In this document: one piece after another, positions 24,501 to 37,600 of the stretch
Numbering within the stretch: the first letter of the stretch is position 1
Layout: each line of letters opens with the position of its first letter
Assembly: GCA_008828725.1 (NCBI GenBank)
Contig: MEHQ01003574.1
Coordinates: forward strand, 558,001 to 622,000
Direction: 5' to 3'
Length of the DNA stretch: 64,000 nt
Source: Saccharina japonica
Lineage: Eukaryota; Sar; Phaeophyceae; Laminariales; Laminariaceae
The notes under the pieces: model-generated
Told to the model about the DNA's origin: nothing
What the model saw: only the letters and a program-made list of their open reading frames with translations
Databases searched by the model: none
Program-made: the position numbers and the translations under genes

Positions 24501-27500
24501 AGCCGTAGCGCGGCGACTTACCTGCTCGTCAGTGAACCTGCTCAGCGCGGTGAGATTGGACAATTGCTCTCCGACACCCTTGATGTTCATTTTTAGCTGA
24601 AGTGTAGGAATGATGGTGATAAGGTTTGCATTGCCTGTCCGTTCTCCGATGCCGTTAATAGTACCCTGCAATGGCACACCAGAACGTTAAACTGTCAAGT
24701 AATATCAGTGTCACGAGTTGTCACATTCGAGCGTAACGAAAAGGTGCTAATCCCGGCAGCCAGACATGACTACATCAACCAAACCATGCGAGCGGCATCT
24801 CCACTTTCGCCATGATTTAGAATTGCCAATAGCTTTTCTCTCAGTCGCCCACACGTCGCATTGCACATGCCACGCCGCGGGCAACATCACACCAGCACAC
24901 GCGCAACCCCGCCTTCAGCAATCGTTCTCACTGCCCGTTTCGCACAAGCAAGATTAGTTGCCCACTCCTGCTATATTTCAGAAACGTGCTTCGCTCACCT
25001 GGACAACATCGCAACCGCTGCGAACAGCCTGCAGTGAGTTCGCGACACCCAAGCCCTGGTCGTTGTGGCAGTGGATACCCAAGCGAGTGTCGGGGTATGT
25101 AGCTTTGACCTCACTCACGATATCGTCAATCTGCACGAGCGGAAGAACGCGGGGGAGCTTAAAACAGGACACCCACTATAAAAATGCAGCCGATGAAAAA
25201 ACTATGGCAGAAACTGCCACCTGATACTACCGTAGCCGCCTTGGTACTTGTCAGAGAGGGAAAACGATGCGAGGAGCTAAGACTAAAACATCAGAACCAG
25301 AACTCTCTGCGCGATAGATTCGCTCAGCTGAATATAGAAGAGAGTTGGGTAAACCACGAAATCACCTCCCACGGAAGACACCCTCCGTTTGTGTCGCAAA
25401 GCACCAGCACGTCCACCTTGGACTCCACCGCCGCGTCACATATCTGACAAAAAAAAACACGATGTTAGTTGTTTTTTAAACTCTACGGCATACCAAAAGA
25501 CAGTCAAGAACAACACGAACTAGTTTTATCAGGCACACTACACACCCCTGGTCAACATGCCATACAAGCGTCTGTTGGGTAGCTGCAACCGGTACAGCAT
25601 GGCGAGATAATTTGACCGACCTGCATGATGTATTCTGGATTCGCCTTGTATCCGTCAAAAAAGTGTTCGAGGTCTATCATGACCTCCTTCTCCGCCGCCT
25701 TGAGGTGCGCGACGCTCTCCCGAACCATAGCCAAATTCTCTTCCCGCGATACCTGATGTCAGAAGGAAGCGTGACAGGGTGAGAATAGCGTGAGCTGGGA
25801 ACATTCCCGCACTACCAAAACGGGAGGCGTAACCGTGTATGTTGAGGTAAGGCTGCATGAAACTGGCTGGCACGCGATCAATCGTATGCTCTCGGTCATG
25901 CCAACATGAATGGCATGTTTGCCCCGGTAGTGCAATGCCATCCTTGCAACATCTTGAGCGGTTAGAAAAGAGTTTCATTATTGGTGCCGGCGATTTTCTT
26001 ATGTAGACACGGCGTGACCCTCGAATGCCGCGTACTGGAAAACCTACAAAAAAAGCGTAGTGCTCATCGTAGAAACAAGTCACCGGAAAAACGGAGGAGA
26101 GCCCGCGCACGCTGCCCGACCATCGACGTACTCCAACACCTATCATTGGTGGTGTCAACACCTATCATTGGTGTTGTACACATACCACCATTCCACAGGC
26201 GCTTGCTGAACTTGCGCGAACTAATGTATGAAAACCACGTACCGGTGACTTCCGGGCAATACTCCAATAAATCGATGCAAGGGATCAATGAGCACCCCGC
26301 CATCACAGTCGGCTGCTACTCGCACCTCTAGAATGTCGTCCACGTGCAGAGCCCACGCCTTCGCAAATATGCAAACACACTCGGTGCCGGCCGCGATGAG
26401 CGCCTCAAGCTGCTTGTCTTCTGCACACGTCTTGTATTTTCGCCGCGTGCTACCAGGTGCGGACAGATGCGACACATGTAAGAAATAAAGCACGGTGAGC
26501 CAAGGCCTTAAGGCCACGGGCATGAGCACGCAAAAGCCCCGACACCTTTGCATCTTTGATCACAAGTTAATGCAACAGCAGTACGTCGGTGCATCCAACA
26601 CAACGAGATCCACGCACCCGTTGGGTGTAGTAAATATACTTGTGCTTGTATGGGTACTGTATCATACGAAGGTGCGCACAAGAAGCAAAGCAGCAACAAC
26701 TGCAAAATGGGCATGATATACATATCTTGTCTCCCGCCCTACTGCTGCACCCGTACGAGTAGTCTAGTGCTCAAATGTCGGGAAAAACTGGATGAACCAA
26801 ACCGCGGAAACCAAGAGGGGTCCCAACATTTCGAAACCACTACGTATGGAAAGGACAGCGGAAGGCCCCACGTTGACATTGCCGTTAAGAAAAGCACCTG
26901 TACACACACTGTATATGATACCAAAGTACAACGGTGAGGGTAGGGAAAACGGACGTTAGACCAAATGGCAACCACCGAGGTGATTACTCTCTGACAATTG
27001 CATGCTGTGTTGAGATACCAGAATCAACGCAGGGGTACGGTAATGACATACGAAGTGCCAGGTAATAATCTTGGGTGGAGTCTCCAGCCGTGGCTGAGAG
27101 GCCTCATTTCATTCCAATCCAACAATTTCATTATCAGAGTAGAGGCGAAGCAATACCTCACTACAGCAGTACCAGATATTAATAGTCTACTGCTACAGAC
27201 CGCACCATCCGAATGCCACGATTTTCGCCCATGCCTCGCTCGGCAGCTCTAGCCTCGCCCTCTCGAAAAACTCCACATCCTTAGGGTTTGATCCTGGCCA
27301 CCCACCCTCGATGTAGTGCATTCCTGTAAGGACAACACGAGTAATAGGCGAACAGCGGAGCCATCAGGAATCAGGACACGATAAAAAACGATTTTTTCGA
27401 CGGGATGCGTGGATCGGATTGCTCAATCGAAAAAATTGAGATCGAAAAATATATTTTTCAACAGCGTAAGAAAGCCCGATTGTGTCTCCAATCGGAAACC

Positions 27501-29249
27501 GGCTTTTTTCTATCCACGTATCCGACTGCGTAATAATTGGCCTTATTGCAGCACGAATGCAAAATCGAACCGGATTTTTTTCGATTTGAGAATCCGATGG
27601 CCCAAGTCGTCAGATTTTGGCCCAAATCCGACGACTTGGGCCATCAGATTTTCAAATCGAATAATGGCATGGCCTCTAAATTCAAGTGTTATCCACGCAA
27701 GCAAGCAGCAGCAGAGCGATCGATGAGTTGGATGGTGACACAGCGACGTTGCTTCGCGACCGACGTGCAGTCCGCGGCCGGCGCGTCTCTCCGTCGCCAA
27801 ACTACAGTCAGCTGGCGCGGGCTCAGGCCTAGAGACGAAGAGAAACGCACTCGGCGCGCGCCTCTCCGTGGATACGTACTCGTAAACTGCAGCAGCAGCA
27901 GCAGCAGCAGTCAGTCAGTCAGCGTGCTGGGCTCGGATGTGTCATTGTGTCAAACTATAAGATACCCAAACAGGTTGACTCGAGCGCACTTGGCACGTCT
28001 CTTCGCCGTCAGACCAGAGGCAGTCAGCGTGGGTTCGGACAATTGGGTCCTACGCCCAGTCAGTGCAGCGCACTCGGCGCGTCTCTTCGCGGCGCCAGAC
28101 CACAAAAACAGTTCGTCTCAGTGTTTGCTCGAATATCTCTGCACGCAAAACAAAAGGTCCCTTTTTGAAGTGTCTTCGTAAAAAAGTCATTCAGAACTGA
28201 AAAAAATATCCCACACTAATTCCAAGTATTTTGTTCCCAAATATGCGGGACCAGTTCTTAAGGTTTTTTTTAGGAAACGTCATATGTACAAAGTTTCACT
28301 TTTTATCTCGCAAAAGCGGTGTGCTATTATTAATAATTGGGCTGCAAGCTTCACGTTATTCACTACTGTAGGTCAGAACAGCTCGTAGGAAGACTGTTTC
28401 GATTTGCAAACTTCCCCGATCTGGTCAAAATCTGAACCTCAAAATCCGAACCGCATGGGAAACAGCTCGTATGATACCTGGTACAGCAGTACTGCCGTAC
28501 AAAAACTGCTGTACAGTCTACGAAATGCCTCGTATCAGGTAGGAAATAGGATTACGAGTATAATTATTTTCAAATCTCCCACCATTTTTCAAATCTGAAT
28601 ACGCGTATTGCTCCACTGCTGTTGTTCTCCATGATACTGCTGTACGACACTCGACTGAGCGTGGCCGAGCACTATTCATTGGTGAATTATACGGCAGTCC
28701 GATGGTTTTCATGCCCACGTGCGTTACATGAAACATAACCGCCGGCCGCCGTTGGTCTATCAGTTATGCATGGAGGGAAGGAGGGCTCTGGAGTCTGGAC
28801 CATGACATCTCGTACAGCGTACTGTACCTGGGGTATCATGGCATATCGTTATGCCAGTGGGTACGTACAGAATACGCGTAGCCCGCCGGAACATCTATCT
28901 ACTCGTACATACTACGAGTACTCGTTCAAAACCTCGGAGGCGATAAGCGTACGTTCCAAGCGTGCACCCTACATGCATGGGTATTCAGCAGGTCAAAGAC
29001 ATGGAGCGTACCGAAGCTGTGCAATTCCCTGGCGATCTTGAGCTTGTCGTTCACCGAAGCGCTTATCCCCTCCATTTGAGTTCCGTCCCTAAGGGTAGTG
29101 TCATACAGGTGCACCACCCGCAGGTCTTCAGTTTTTTTCGCAATGGAAGCCACGCTCGCCGACTCAACACTGTCAGTGTCGTCCATCTCATGTGTGGTCA
29201 ATGACGGTGGTACTGTGGCCACCATTTGGAGTCCATAGTTGCTGCTGCA

Positions 29250-29288
<39 letters not shown>

Positions 29289-29438
29289 ACTTCTGCTGCT
29301 GCTGCTGCTGCTGCAGATCCTGTTGGTAGAGACTGTATCGCCAGCCCTGGACCATGCCAAGCTTTGCTGAGCTGGGCGGACAAAACCCCAAGCAGAAGAC
29401 GTCTGGAAGAGCACCAACACAGCTACTCGTACCCGCAT
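21549..29438 (-). CDS. cimA: (R)-citramalate synthase, plastid-targeted
   Basis: Condenses pyruvate and acetyl-CoA to citramalate, the threonine-independent entry to isoleucine synthesis. Fifteen exons join in frame to 675 residues: 29438-29012, 27323-27206, 26449-26326, 25752-25621, 25443-25366, 25130-24999, 24665-24522, 24186-24044, 23870-23753, 23483-23371, 23142-23046, 22761-22690, 22395-22291, 22024-21956, 21704-21549. Landmarks are [10 protein letters not shown] (112-121), [13 protein letters not shown] (146-158), LCDTNGG, the metal-binding HCHND (313-317), [12 protein letters not shown] (338-349), [10 protein letters not shown] and the C-terminal regulatory domain with [11 protein letters not shown] and [18 protein letters not shown] is typical of the CimA branch rather than LeuA, though a related alpha-isopropylmalate-type role is not excluded. 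The start [19 protein letters not shown] looks like a signal peptide with the stramenopile plastid Phe; a poly-Ser run coded by GCT/CAG repeats follows. The intron after exon 13 uses a GC donor (AAG|GCAAGA). Intron 1 is long and holds repeats. Confidence 0.93.
27380..28463. mobile_element. TIR/hairpin element, copy 2, inside citramalate synthase intron 1
   Basis: Homologous to 9,186-9,960. It has the same internal hairpin (about 27,575-27,665), the same GATCGATGAGTTGGATGGTG block, CAG runs and the right end AAATCCGAACCGCATGGGAAAC. The left end is more diverged and its border is approximate. It has itself received an R3 repeat at 28,189-28,263. It lies wholly within intron 1, so it need not disturb the protein. 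Confidence 0.65.
28189..28263. repeat. R3 short repeat nested in the TIR element
   Basis: ATTCAGAACTG to CCAGTTCTTAAGG, close to 12,471-12,540 with a few differences. Its absence from the TIR element at 9,186-9,960 shows that it was inserted after the TIR family spread. Confidence 0.6.
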
Positions 29439-30009
29439 CCTCCCAGCACGAGCACGATACGTGTAGCAGTGTCGACGACACATAAACGACGTGTAGACGC
29501 AAGTCCCGGGGGTTTATAAAGTAATTTAGCTTGTTTGTTGAGGGAGGCGGGGAAGAATCATTACAGTAGACCAATCACGATCGCTGATCGATGACTTCAT
29601 TCTGCATGGCTGCTGCAGAGCTGCAGAGGCTGCAGGCATTTGTTTTCCCGTCTCTCCCTGTTGTACTTCAAAGTATGATACAGTACACATAATACAACAG
29701 CAGTCGTATACAGTAGTATCGCGTGAATGTGTGTGTGTGTGTGTGGCAACGAGTGCGACGCTTGAGCCGAGCGAGTAGCTCAGTGAGTTCATATATTAAT
29801 AGTAGCGTAACTCAGATCCCGGGTCACCTATACCAGGCGTCCCCCCCCACACTATACGGTGCGTATGTTCCTTGCATTTTTAGTCGCGTGTAAGACTTAG
29901 ACTTCAGCCCTTTCTTCCCTCGTCGAAATGCGCCTTCCCACGCTACGAGGCGCTCTCAGAAGAAGTTGGTTATATTTGTTTGTTTGAAAAATCGAAAATT
30001 CACCACCAT

Positions 30010-30097
30010 CTCACCCACGGTGGGATTCGAACTCAAGGATCGAAGCTGCGGATTCTAGGGTAACCACTTACTTACTAAGTAGTCACCGGGGCGACTA
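30010..30097 (-). repeat. tRNA-like segment (SINE head or tRNA relic)
   Basis: On the minus strand it has an A-box-like TTAGTAAGTAAGTGG and a B-box-like GAGTTCGAATCCC at tRNA-like spacing. The stems pair poorly and the acceptor stem is not convincing, so it is unlikely to be a working tRNA. A tRNA-derived SINE head is the simplest reading. Confidence 0.4.
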
Positions 30098-30127
30098 CAG
30101 CAGTAATAGCAACATTACACAGATTGT

Positions 30128-30650
30128 CCGAGTATACTCGATACTCCGAGTATTGGACACCGAAATACTGCGAGTACACAAAGCACTTGAAGTATTTTTT
30201 TCTCGAAAATACTCTAATTATACTCCGAGGTAATGGGAGCATCTGCTATAAACGCCAGTCACATGTTCCCAGGACCTGGGAGGAATGATGGCCGAGTCTT
30301 TAAAATGATGCAAAGATGCTCCTAACGTGCTTCACACTCCGAGTATACTCCGAGTATCGAGTACATTTCGTACTCCGAGTACTTAACAGTATAAGAGTAT
30401 AAGCGGCCTGAATACTCGGAGTACTTGGAGTATGAGCAGTACTGAAGCCCCAAATACTCGGGAGTACAAGGAGTACCCGCAGTATCGGACCCCGAAATAC
30501 TTCGAGTAAAGCAGTATCGAGAGTGTTCATACCCGAAATACTCCGAGTACGAGCAGTATCCGGAGTATCGAACCCCGAAATACTCCGAGTACACGAAGTA
30601 CCTGAAGTAATTTATCTCCATTACTCCGGACTTTACTCCAAGGTACTCGA
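30128..30650 (-). repeat. CTCCGAG palindromic array, inverted copy
   Basis: Reverse-complement relative of 11,470-12,125. It includes one unit of the internal repeat of about 180 bases (about 30,160-30,320, ending AGATGCTCCTAACG) and the run of TACTCCGAGTAC words (30,340-30,640). It is visibly more diverged from the other copies than they are from each other. Confidence 0.7.
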
Positions 30651-31661
30651 GACAACCTGTGCAACATTATTATGCAGTTTGTTCGAGGTACGAGTACGTA
30701 TTTACGTATTGATGAAATACAGATTGTCAGATTCTCAGCCTTTTCTTCCAGTTTCGTTGTTGTTATTGCTGGCTTGATGTAAACACAGCTCAAATAACTA
30801 GCCAATGATACCTCGTAGCGCGGTCGAAAAAAGTGAATGATGATACTGATCGGGGAGCGGGAGGGAGGTCATCGGTCGGGTGCGAAAAAAAAAGTAGCCA
30901 ATCCCCGAGCACCCTCCGTGCCCAATCTTGCACGGTCACGCAGGCTCCGAGAGGGAAACTGGAAACTGGGCATAATTGTCTCACGCACACCCGTAATGTA
31001 GAAGCTTTACCGCAAAACAAAATGAGCAAGCTTTCTCGTTATGTTCTGTCTGTACGTATTCCTCAACCTCGATGGATTCGACGCACTCCTTCTGCGGCAC
31101 GTATAATATGAGATGTGTAAGTAGCAAAAATAGTAGCAACCCAACCACTGTAAGTAGAGGTTGTGACGTCTTATTCCCCCGGCGTGGCAACGAGGCCACA
31201 CTTACTTCCCGTTGTTAGAGAAGGCGCCCTGCAACTTCTATTTCTCCACTACAAGTACACCTCTCCTCAAAGGTACCTCGAGAAAATCAATCAACGTACA
31301 GAGTCAACAAAAACACTCGCCACGTTGACTTTCGAGAGTCATCCAGCCAAGAAACATTTTGGCCACAAGTCGCGCCCCCCCATTCAAGCCAGGATTCATA
31401 AGTCTGAAAGACTTCACAGCGGGCGAAGCAGCTTCAAAACCAACTCCATTGCGGCACCCGTTTCGCGCAGATCTGGGCCAATGCAATGATACACCAATAC
31501 TCGTCGTGCACGGCGAAAAAACTGCCAGCAGTCACACACACCAGTCGTCGTCACAAACGGAACGGACAAGAAGAGCACATGAGCTGTGCCCTCGTACGTG
31601 GTTCAACCGCAACTTGCCCCTTCCTCGACGCAGCTCATTCTACTACAAGTGAGTGCTCGCA

Positions 31662-34600
31662 TCACCCAGTCTGCAGAACGCCTGCTGCTACGAGCTTCTC
31701 GATCTTGGCCCGCATGTCCGCGTTTTGGAGAGCCTTCGGACGTACGGCGTAGACAGACATTGGGGTTTGGGGGCGAATATTAAACGCCTGTACGTAGTGC
31801 AGAGGAAGTGGCATCACACCATGTTATGAAGTAAGAGCAACGAAAAGGAAGGGCAACGTCAAGGGTGGCCACGTTACATAATCCTCCAACGTGTTCGAAA
31901 CTTAGAGCTCAACCTGGCTGAGACCCACCCTTCGCCTAAAAACCATTTCGGGTCAAAGATTGCGCCGAGTTGGTAACATCGATTCAAGTGTGGGCGGAGA
32001 AACGTTTCCAGGGAAGCAGCTGCCGACCCACAGCGATAAGAAAACAGATTGGTAGACGTACGCAGTGCACGTCAGTGACTGATATTACTCCTTCCTGCGC
32101 ATCGAGCGTTGGCGGTACCTTTTGAGCATGTTGCGGGTTCTCCTTGAAGTCGGTCAGGACCTGCCGAACCACCGGGTCAGTTAGGATCATCTGAATCTCC
32201 GGGTCAGCCATGGCGTGCGCCGCTCGCTCCGAATCCGCTTGCCCCGAGCTCTTCACCACAAGGCGTCATACACAGAAAGGAGAGACAGGAGCTGAGGTCA
32301 TGTTTCGAGCACAAAAAGCGAGTTCTTGGCGACCAGAATGGATGTGAGCATGTTTTCATACAACCGGAGTACGTGAAAGGGAGCATTATACCACTAGCAT
32401 ATTGAGGCATGTAAACCGGTCGCGAAGCACTGCGCCAAAGTACTGCCGCCACCTTGTCAGACGTGCGATAACATTAACATTAAAACAGCAGTAGAGCTAT
32501 GCATGCAAATTTTTATGGGTCTACCTCGCTGATCTTCATGCTCGTCTTCCTCACTCCATCCGTACACAGTGAGTTGTTCGGCTCCACCGTCAGCCCCTGT
32601 TTTTGTCGTATCAGAAAAACGACCCAGGCAACCCAGGCAACAAGTTGAGTGAAGAGTGCAGACGATCACAGGAGCAAGTGCACTACACTTTGTCGACTAC
32701 AGCGCAGGTGCCCCGTTTCCTGTACATCTGTATTCGGAAAGCAGGTTCGCTGGCGATGCATGATGGTGGCGTTGGGAGCAACTCTGTACCAGAACGATTC
32801 GCCGGTGTATTTTAGCGTTGAATGGGAGATACTCAGGAGGGCGGACTCGAACAAGTCCCCGGCAACCGACAAAGCTACCGAGCAAGCCATTTTTATCAGT
32901 ATCAAACATGTATACACGTGCTAAAACTATTGGGATAAGCCGCTGCGGCGCGCATGCTAGACCGAAGGTCAAATAAAACAATACCACGTACCCTGGCACT
33001 GATTGTTGAATAGTTAGTGTGGACTCTAGTCGTCAGGCTGCTTTCTCTACAAGATGTGTCCTTTATACGAGTGTCGGTTATATTTCCGCGGAGATCATCT
33101 CAAGATCAAGTTTGCCTCCGCGTGCAGCGGCTTGTGACGTGCCGAGTGGTTGAGAAAACCCAAATACATAAGTGTTAGTACAACGAGACACGGGGGGGGG
33201 CACGATGTTAAACAGCGTTGGACATAAGGCAAGGAAGGCTGTTTAGTGGGAGGAGGCCAAGGAGCACAACGCTAAGCAAGGGGGTCGGCCCACCCGGAAG
33301 AAAGGGGATTCCAACATCATGAACTATACTTGCAAAGTAGGTAGTCTTACAGAACCGGGTCAAGTAGCGCTGACTCTCTGGCAAGGAGGTATGCCTGGTT
33401 TCTCTGCACGCGACAAGATCACGTCGCGCCAACCAAGACCATCAAGGCGACACCGTACATGGGACACAGACCACACTCGCCATCTTGTAGCTGTCAAGAG
33501 CCTTGTGGTACTCCTTCATGAAGAACTCGATATCCCCCTTCTTGGCCCATGCCTTGACGTACTTGCTGTCCAGCTCCAAGGCCTGCGAGGGACACGACAA
33601 TTATTAAGGCAACAAATCGGAAATCACGCCCATGCATAAAACCTTCGCCATATCGATCTCCGTCGTGGGCATTCGCTCTGATCTCAAGGCAAACCAATTT
33701 CCAGTTACACCGCGCTGATCGTTAAGTGGAGCGCAGCGGCACATCTATCAGTCATGAACAACGAAATCAAGGATGCCAAGCATTCTGGACATGGCCCAGA
33801 AGGAAATTGCATGTACGACACATTTAGTTTGTTTTTTGGTCGACAGTTGTTGGTGAAGCACACGACTACCAGTACTGTATGCTGTATGACGTCGAAGCGT
33901 GACAAAATACTATTTTTTCGCCGAGAGTGTAACCAGAACGGTAAGTCAAGGACTAGGTTGGCCCACACGATACGCGCTCGCCCGGAAATAAGCACCACAC
34001 CTTTTCGCACGCAGCCTTGGCAGCGTTAAAGTCGCCGATCTTAGTGAGTGCAGCTGCCAGGTTGTTGCGGTACGCCGCGTTCGTCGGGTCGCGCTTCACA
34101 GCCTGCATTACGAGGCGAAAACACATGGCAATACGAGGCGTGTTAGAGAGATGCCCCCACGCCTTCCATGCGTGCTGAGCACGTGTTAACAGGTGCAGAC
34201 AGGTGCGTGACGCAGGAAGCCAGTTCGCTTGAATGTTCCTGCAATAAAATCAATGCAAACATACCGTACGCCAAGCATCCCGTCTCAACATGCGCTTGAT
34301 GGCAATCTGTATGATCGCCAACTACGCATTCCGAGACGGATCCTGGAGACATATGCTACTGGTAATTAACTACCAGGTATAGTGTGCGCTGTTTTGAAAC
34401 CACAGTACCATGTAGATGCACCGCCGAAGACCTCATGTCCCGGGAAACGTGGAGACGTCAGGTCGCCACAGAAACGGCAAATACTCGACTACTGTAGGTA
34501 CTGACCTCCTCGTACTCTCCGATGGCCAACGCCCATTGGCCAGACCTGAAGTGCTCATTGCCCCTCTCCTTGGCTTCCAACGCCTTCTCAGGGTCCACAT

Positions 34601-37600
34601 ACTGCGCCTGAAATGATAAGCCACGCACCCAGTCCGCAATATTCGTGAAAAAGTGTGAAAGACATGCGCAGGTTTTCTTTCAAGTGCCAGGTATGCATCA
34701 GAGAGCTCAAGCGCGTATGCTATGGTCTGGGCAACGATACGTAGTGCGCATGCCGAATACGTACAGTCTGAGCGTCGCCGACTGTGAAGCGCTTCGGCGC
34801 CGACTTACCGCTGCTTCCTTGCGAGCCTCGAGCTGAAGATTCTTGATCAGACGCTCGTTCTCCTTCGTGTTCATCTCCATCTGCCGGGCACATGACAGCC
34901 TCGCAATTTCAGTGTTTCGATCAAAACTACTGAAACGGTTTCTCCACCCTAAAGGCTGGCTATAATAAATAGCTACACGGCGTCTGTACGGCGGCCGTAA
35001 CTGACCCTTGCTAGCTCCGAATATACACTTGCAATAGGAAATCGGGATGCGCTATCCCGGTTGACGCCCCGGGCGATTTGAGTGCGCACCAAACGTACAG
35101 TACGCTGCCGTGGATTGCAGGCACTCTTAAATAACAAATCACCTGAGCATCTTCAAGGTACGCGATGGCCTGTTCCTTGTCCCCCATCTTTGCCGAAGCC
35201 TTGCCCATACGAACGTATGCTTTGCCGATGTCGGCAAACCCCGCGCGGTTCGCTCTTCCAACAGTGACGGCTTTCTTGCACTGTAATTCGGCCAGAAACG
35301 GAGGGCGAGCAAAGTTGGGTGAGCAGCACAGAGAGGACCCTCGAGGGTGACAAAGCGATAAAACCAACACCAAAAATGAAACCTTTCGTACATATCATAC
35401 TGTAGTGATTGGTGGCAAGCGGGTGTTGCTGTGATAGTGACAAAGCTACGGTGGTAAATAAAAACTGACTTGTGGGCGACCAAGATAACTTTCTCGCAAA
35501 AAATTAACTACTCAGCACCTTTTTTGTCATGCGCCGAACGCTGTTTACCGATGTTGTTGCCAGTTTGTCGTTCGGAAATATCCTTCCATGTTCTACTCGG
35601 TATTCGTTGACCTTCGAGCATTGACGATTATCAGGGGAACAGCTATCTTGCAAGAAACCACTGACCTCTGCGATACACGTTTCGTACTCTTTCTGCTCGA
35701 AGAAGACAGCAGCCCTGTTTGACACGAAGGACATGTTGGTGCTGTCTAGCTCGATCGCTTCGCTATAAGCTTCCAGTGCCTCCGAAAATTTCTGGTGTAG
35801 GGTAGGAGGAAGGATGACACGGGACAATACAGCGGGCAGTGTCGGCCAGTGTTGCCCCACCAAAACGTAACAGGGAACGCAGCACCAACAACCCTAAACG
35901 TCGCCGGCTATAGGGTATGCTTGCAAGCGAACAGCGGAGAAAAAGCAATCCATCTGTGCGTCCTGCTTATAACGTACTGCGTACGTATAAATCGTGTTAT
36001 TCATTAATAAAACGAATCAAAAGTCTTTTTGCACTATCATCGTGGTGACTAGGATTTCCAGAGATGCTCGCTCTTGGCGTTCCTCGATCGATAAGCGCAG
36101 GGCATCGGTTCACGGCAAGCAAGAACGTTACGTCACCTTGGCAGAGTAGAGTTCGTTCCCTCTCTTTTTCGCGGCAAGAGCTGCGGCCTGGTCGGATTTC
36201 AGCTTCTTTCTCGCCACTGCCTCCTCCTCGCTCTCTCCCTCCTCCGCCTCGGACTGAGCGCGAGCACAGAACCAACAACAAACAGGGCGTAAGAAACCAA
36301 AGGCTTTCCTTCTTTTACCTCAATGCTGCTTAATTCGGAGAAATACCAGAATGTAGCATGATGACTGAAATAAATAGGTTGACGGTGTAGGTCGAGACAA
36401 AGCCGCGCATAAAACACCGGTAGAAATTCCATCGCCTGTAGCCTAAAGAGCTCCAGCAAGCGGCAGTTGAGACAGACGGTGGGCAGATCGATCGAAAAGG
36501 CAGCAGAGCATGTATTTACCTCTTCCTCCTCTTGCTCCGCCTGCTTGGAGTCGGATTGCGCCCCACCCGCGAAGGAGGACGGGGGCATATCCCTCGTCTG
36601 GTCTTCATCGTTTTCGTTTCCCGGCGCGCCCATTCCCTTGAGGTCAATGCCCAGAAGAAACCCGAACACCTGCGGTCGAGAAAGGGCGTTGTCCGATGTC
36701 ACTCCCCTCCAAGCAAGTCAGAGACCACTGCACTGCCTATCGTACGGTGAGCACTATTAATAGCAGGAGTAGGCGATGTATGCATCTCCAAACGGCAGAA
36801 ACGAGAAGGCAGAAACCTTGCAGTCGGACGCTTCTCTTTGCGCTAACTATACACGAATAAACCGCGCGCTCCATGTACGAAAGGTCGGCACATGTAAGGA
36901 GCCATACACAGCGCGCACCTCCATGATCCTGGGGTCCGACATGTGCATCTGCATGTTGTTCGGGTTTTGCTGAAGCAATTTGAGCTTGGCAACGAAAGAA
37001 GGGTCCGCCAGGTAGGGTACGAACTTCGGTTCCGCGGCCAGTCTCGCCATCATGTCCGATCCAAACGCGTTCGCAAGTGGGTTATTAGCGCCCATGCCCC
37101 CCATACCGCCCATCCCACCTGCTGTTGGGGAAGACAACGGTTGAAACAGGGAATATTAGACCTCTCTAATCTCGGCTGCTTTTGGGACATGGCCATAATA
37201 CGCTTGGTGAAAAATATGCAGTCGGCTTAAACGGCGGATTGATCATCACTACCAGAGCCAGCAGTGGCCAATTACATTAGCGCCTGCGCCGCCAACGGTG
37301 GGACATTTCTGAACTACAGTATATCACAAGCAATCACCTGACGCCATCTGCTCGAAGTTCACGTAGGACGGGGAGGGGGTGAAAACCAAAACATACGCTA
37401 GGCGAAAGCCACCCCACACGATAACGACTACCAGGTATGGCATAGAAGCCCGAAACAAAAACTAAACAAGCTGAAGCATTTTTTGTCCGTGTCGCGCAAG
37501 ACTTACCGGAGGGAGCCCTGCTTGCTGATTGCGCTTTCAAAACGTCTTCAAGACCTCGGCCCAACGCCTGGTCGCCAGGCGAAGATTTCAAACCTTCCTC

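Larger units (their letters stand above)
29439..31661. other. Intergenic between citramalate synthase and STI1 genes
   Basis: The upstream flank of the citramalate synthase gene holds a GT run (about 29,729-29,745), a tRNA-like segment and an inverted copy of the CTCCGAG array. No gene is recognised between 30,650 and 31,661. Confidence 0.45.

Noticed and set aside
27537-28181. 215-codon open frame (214 residues) on the plus strand
   Set aside because: It covers the TIR/hairpin element; the corresponding frame at 9.3-9.9 kb is not conserved, and it lies in an intron of a minus-strand gene.
29226-29519. Poly-Ala frame on the plus strand near 29.2 kb
   Set aside because: Antisense shadow of the poly-Ser repeat in exon 1 of the citramalate synthase gene.
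29729-29745. GT dinucleotide run
   Set aside because: Short simple repeat with no structure around it.
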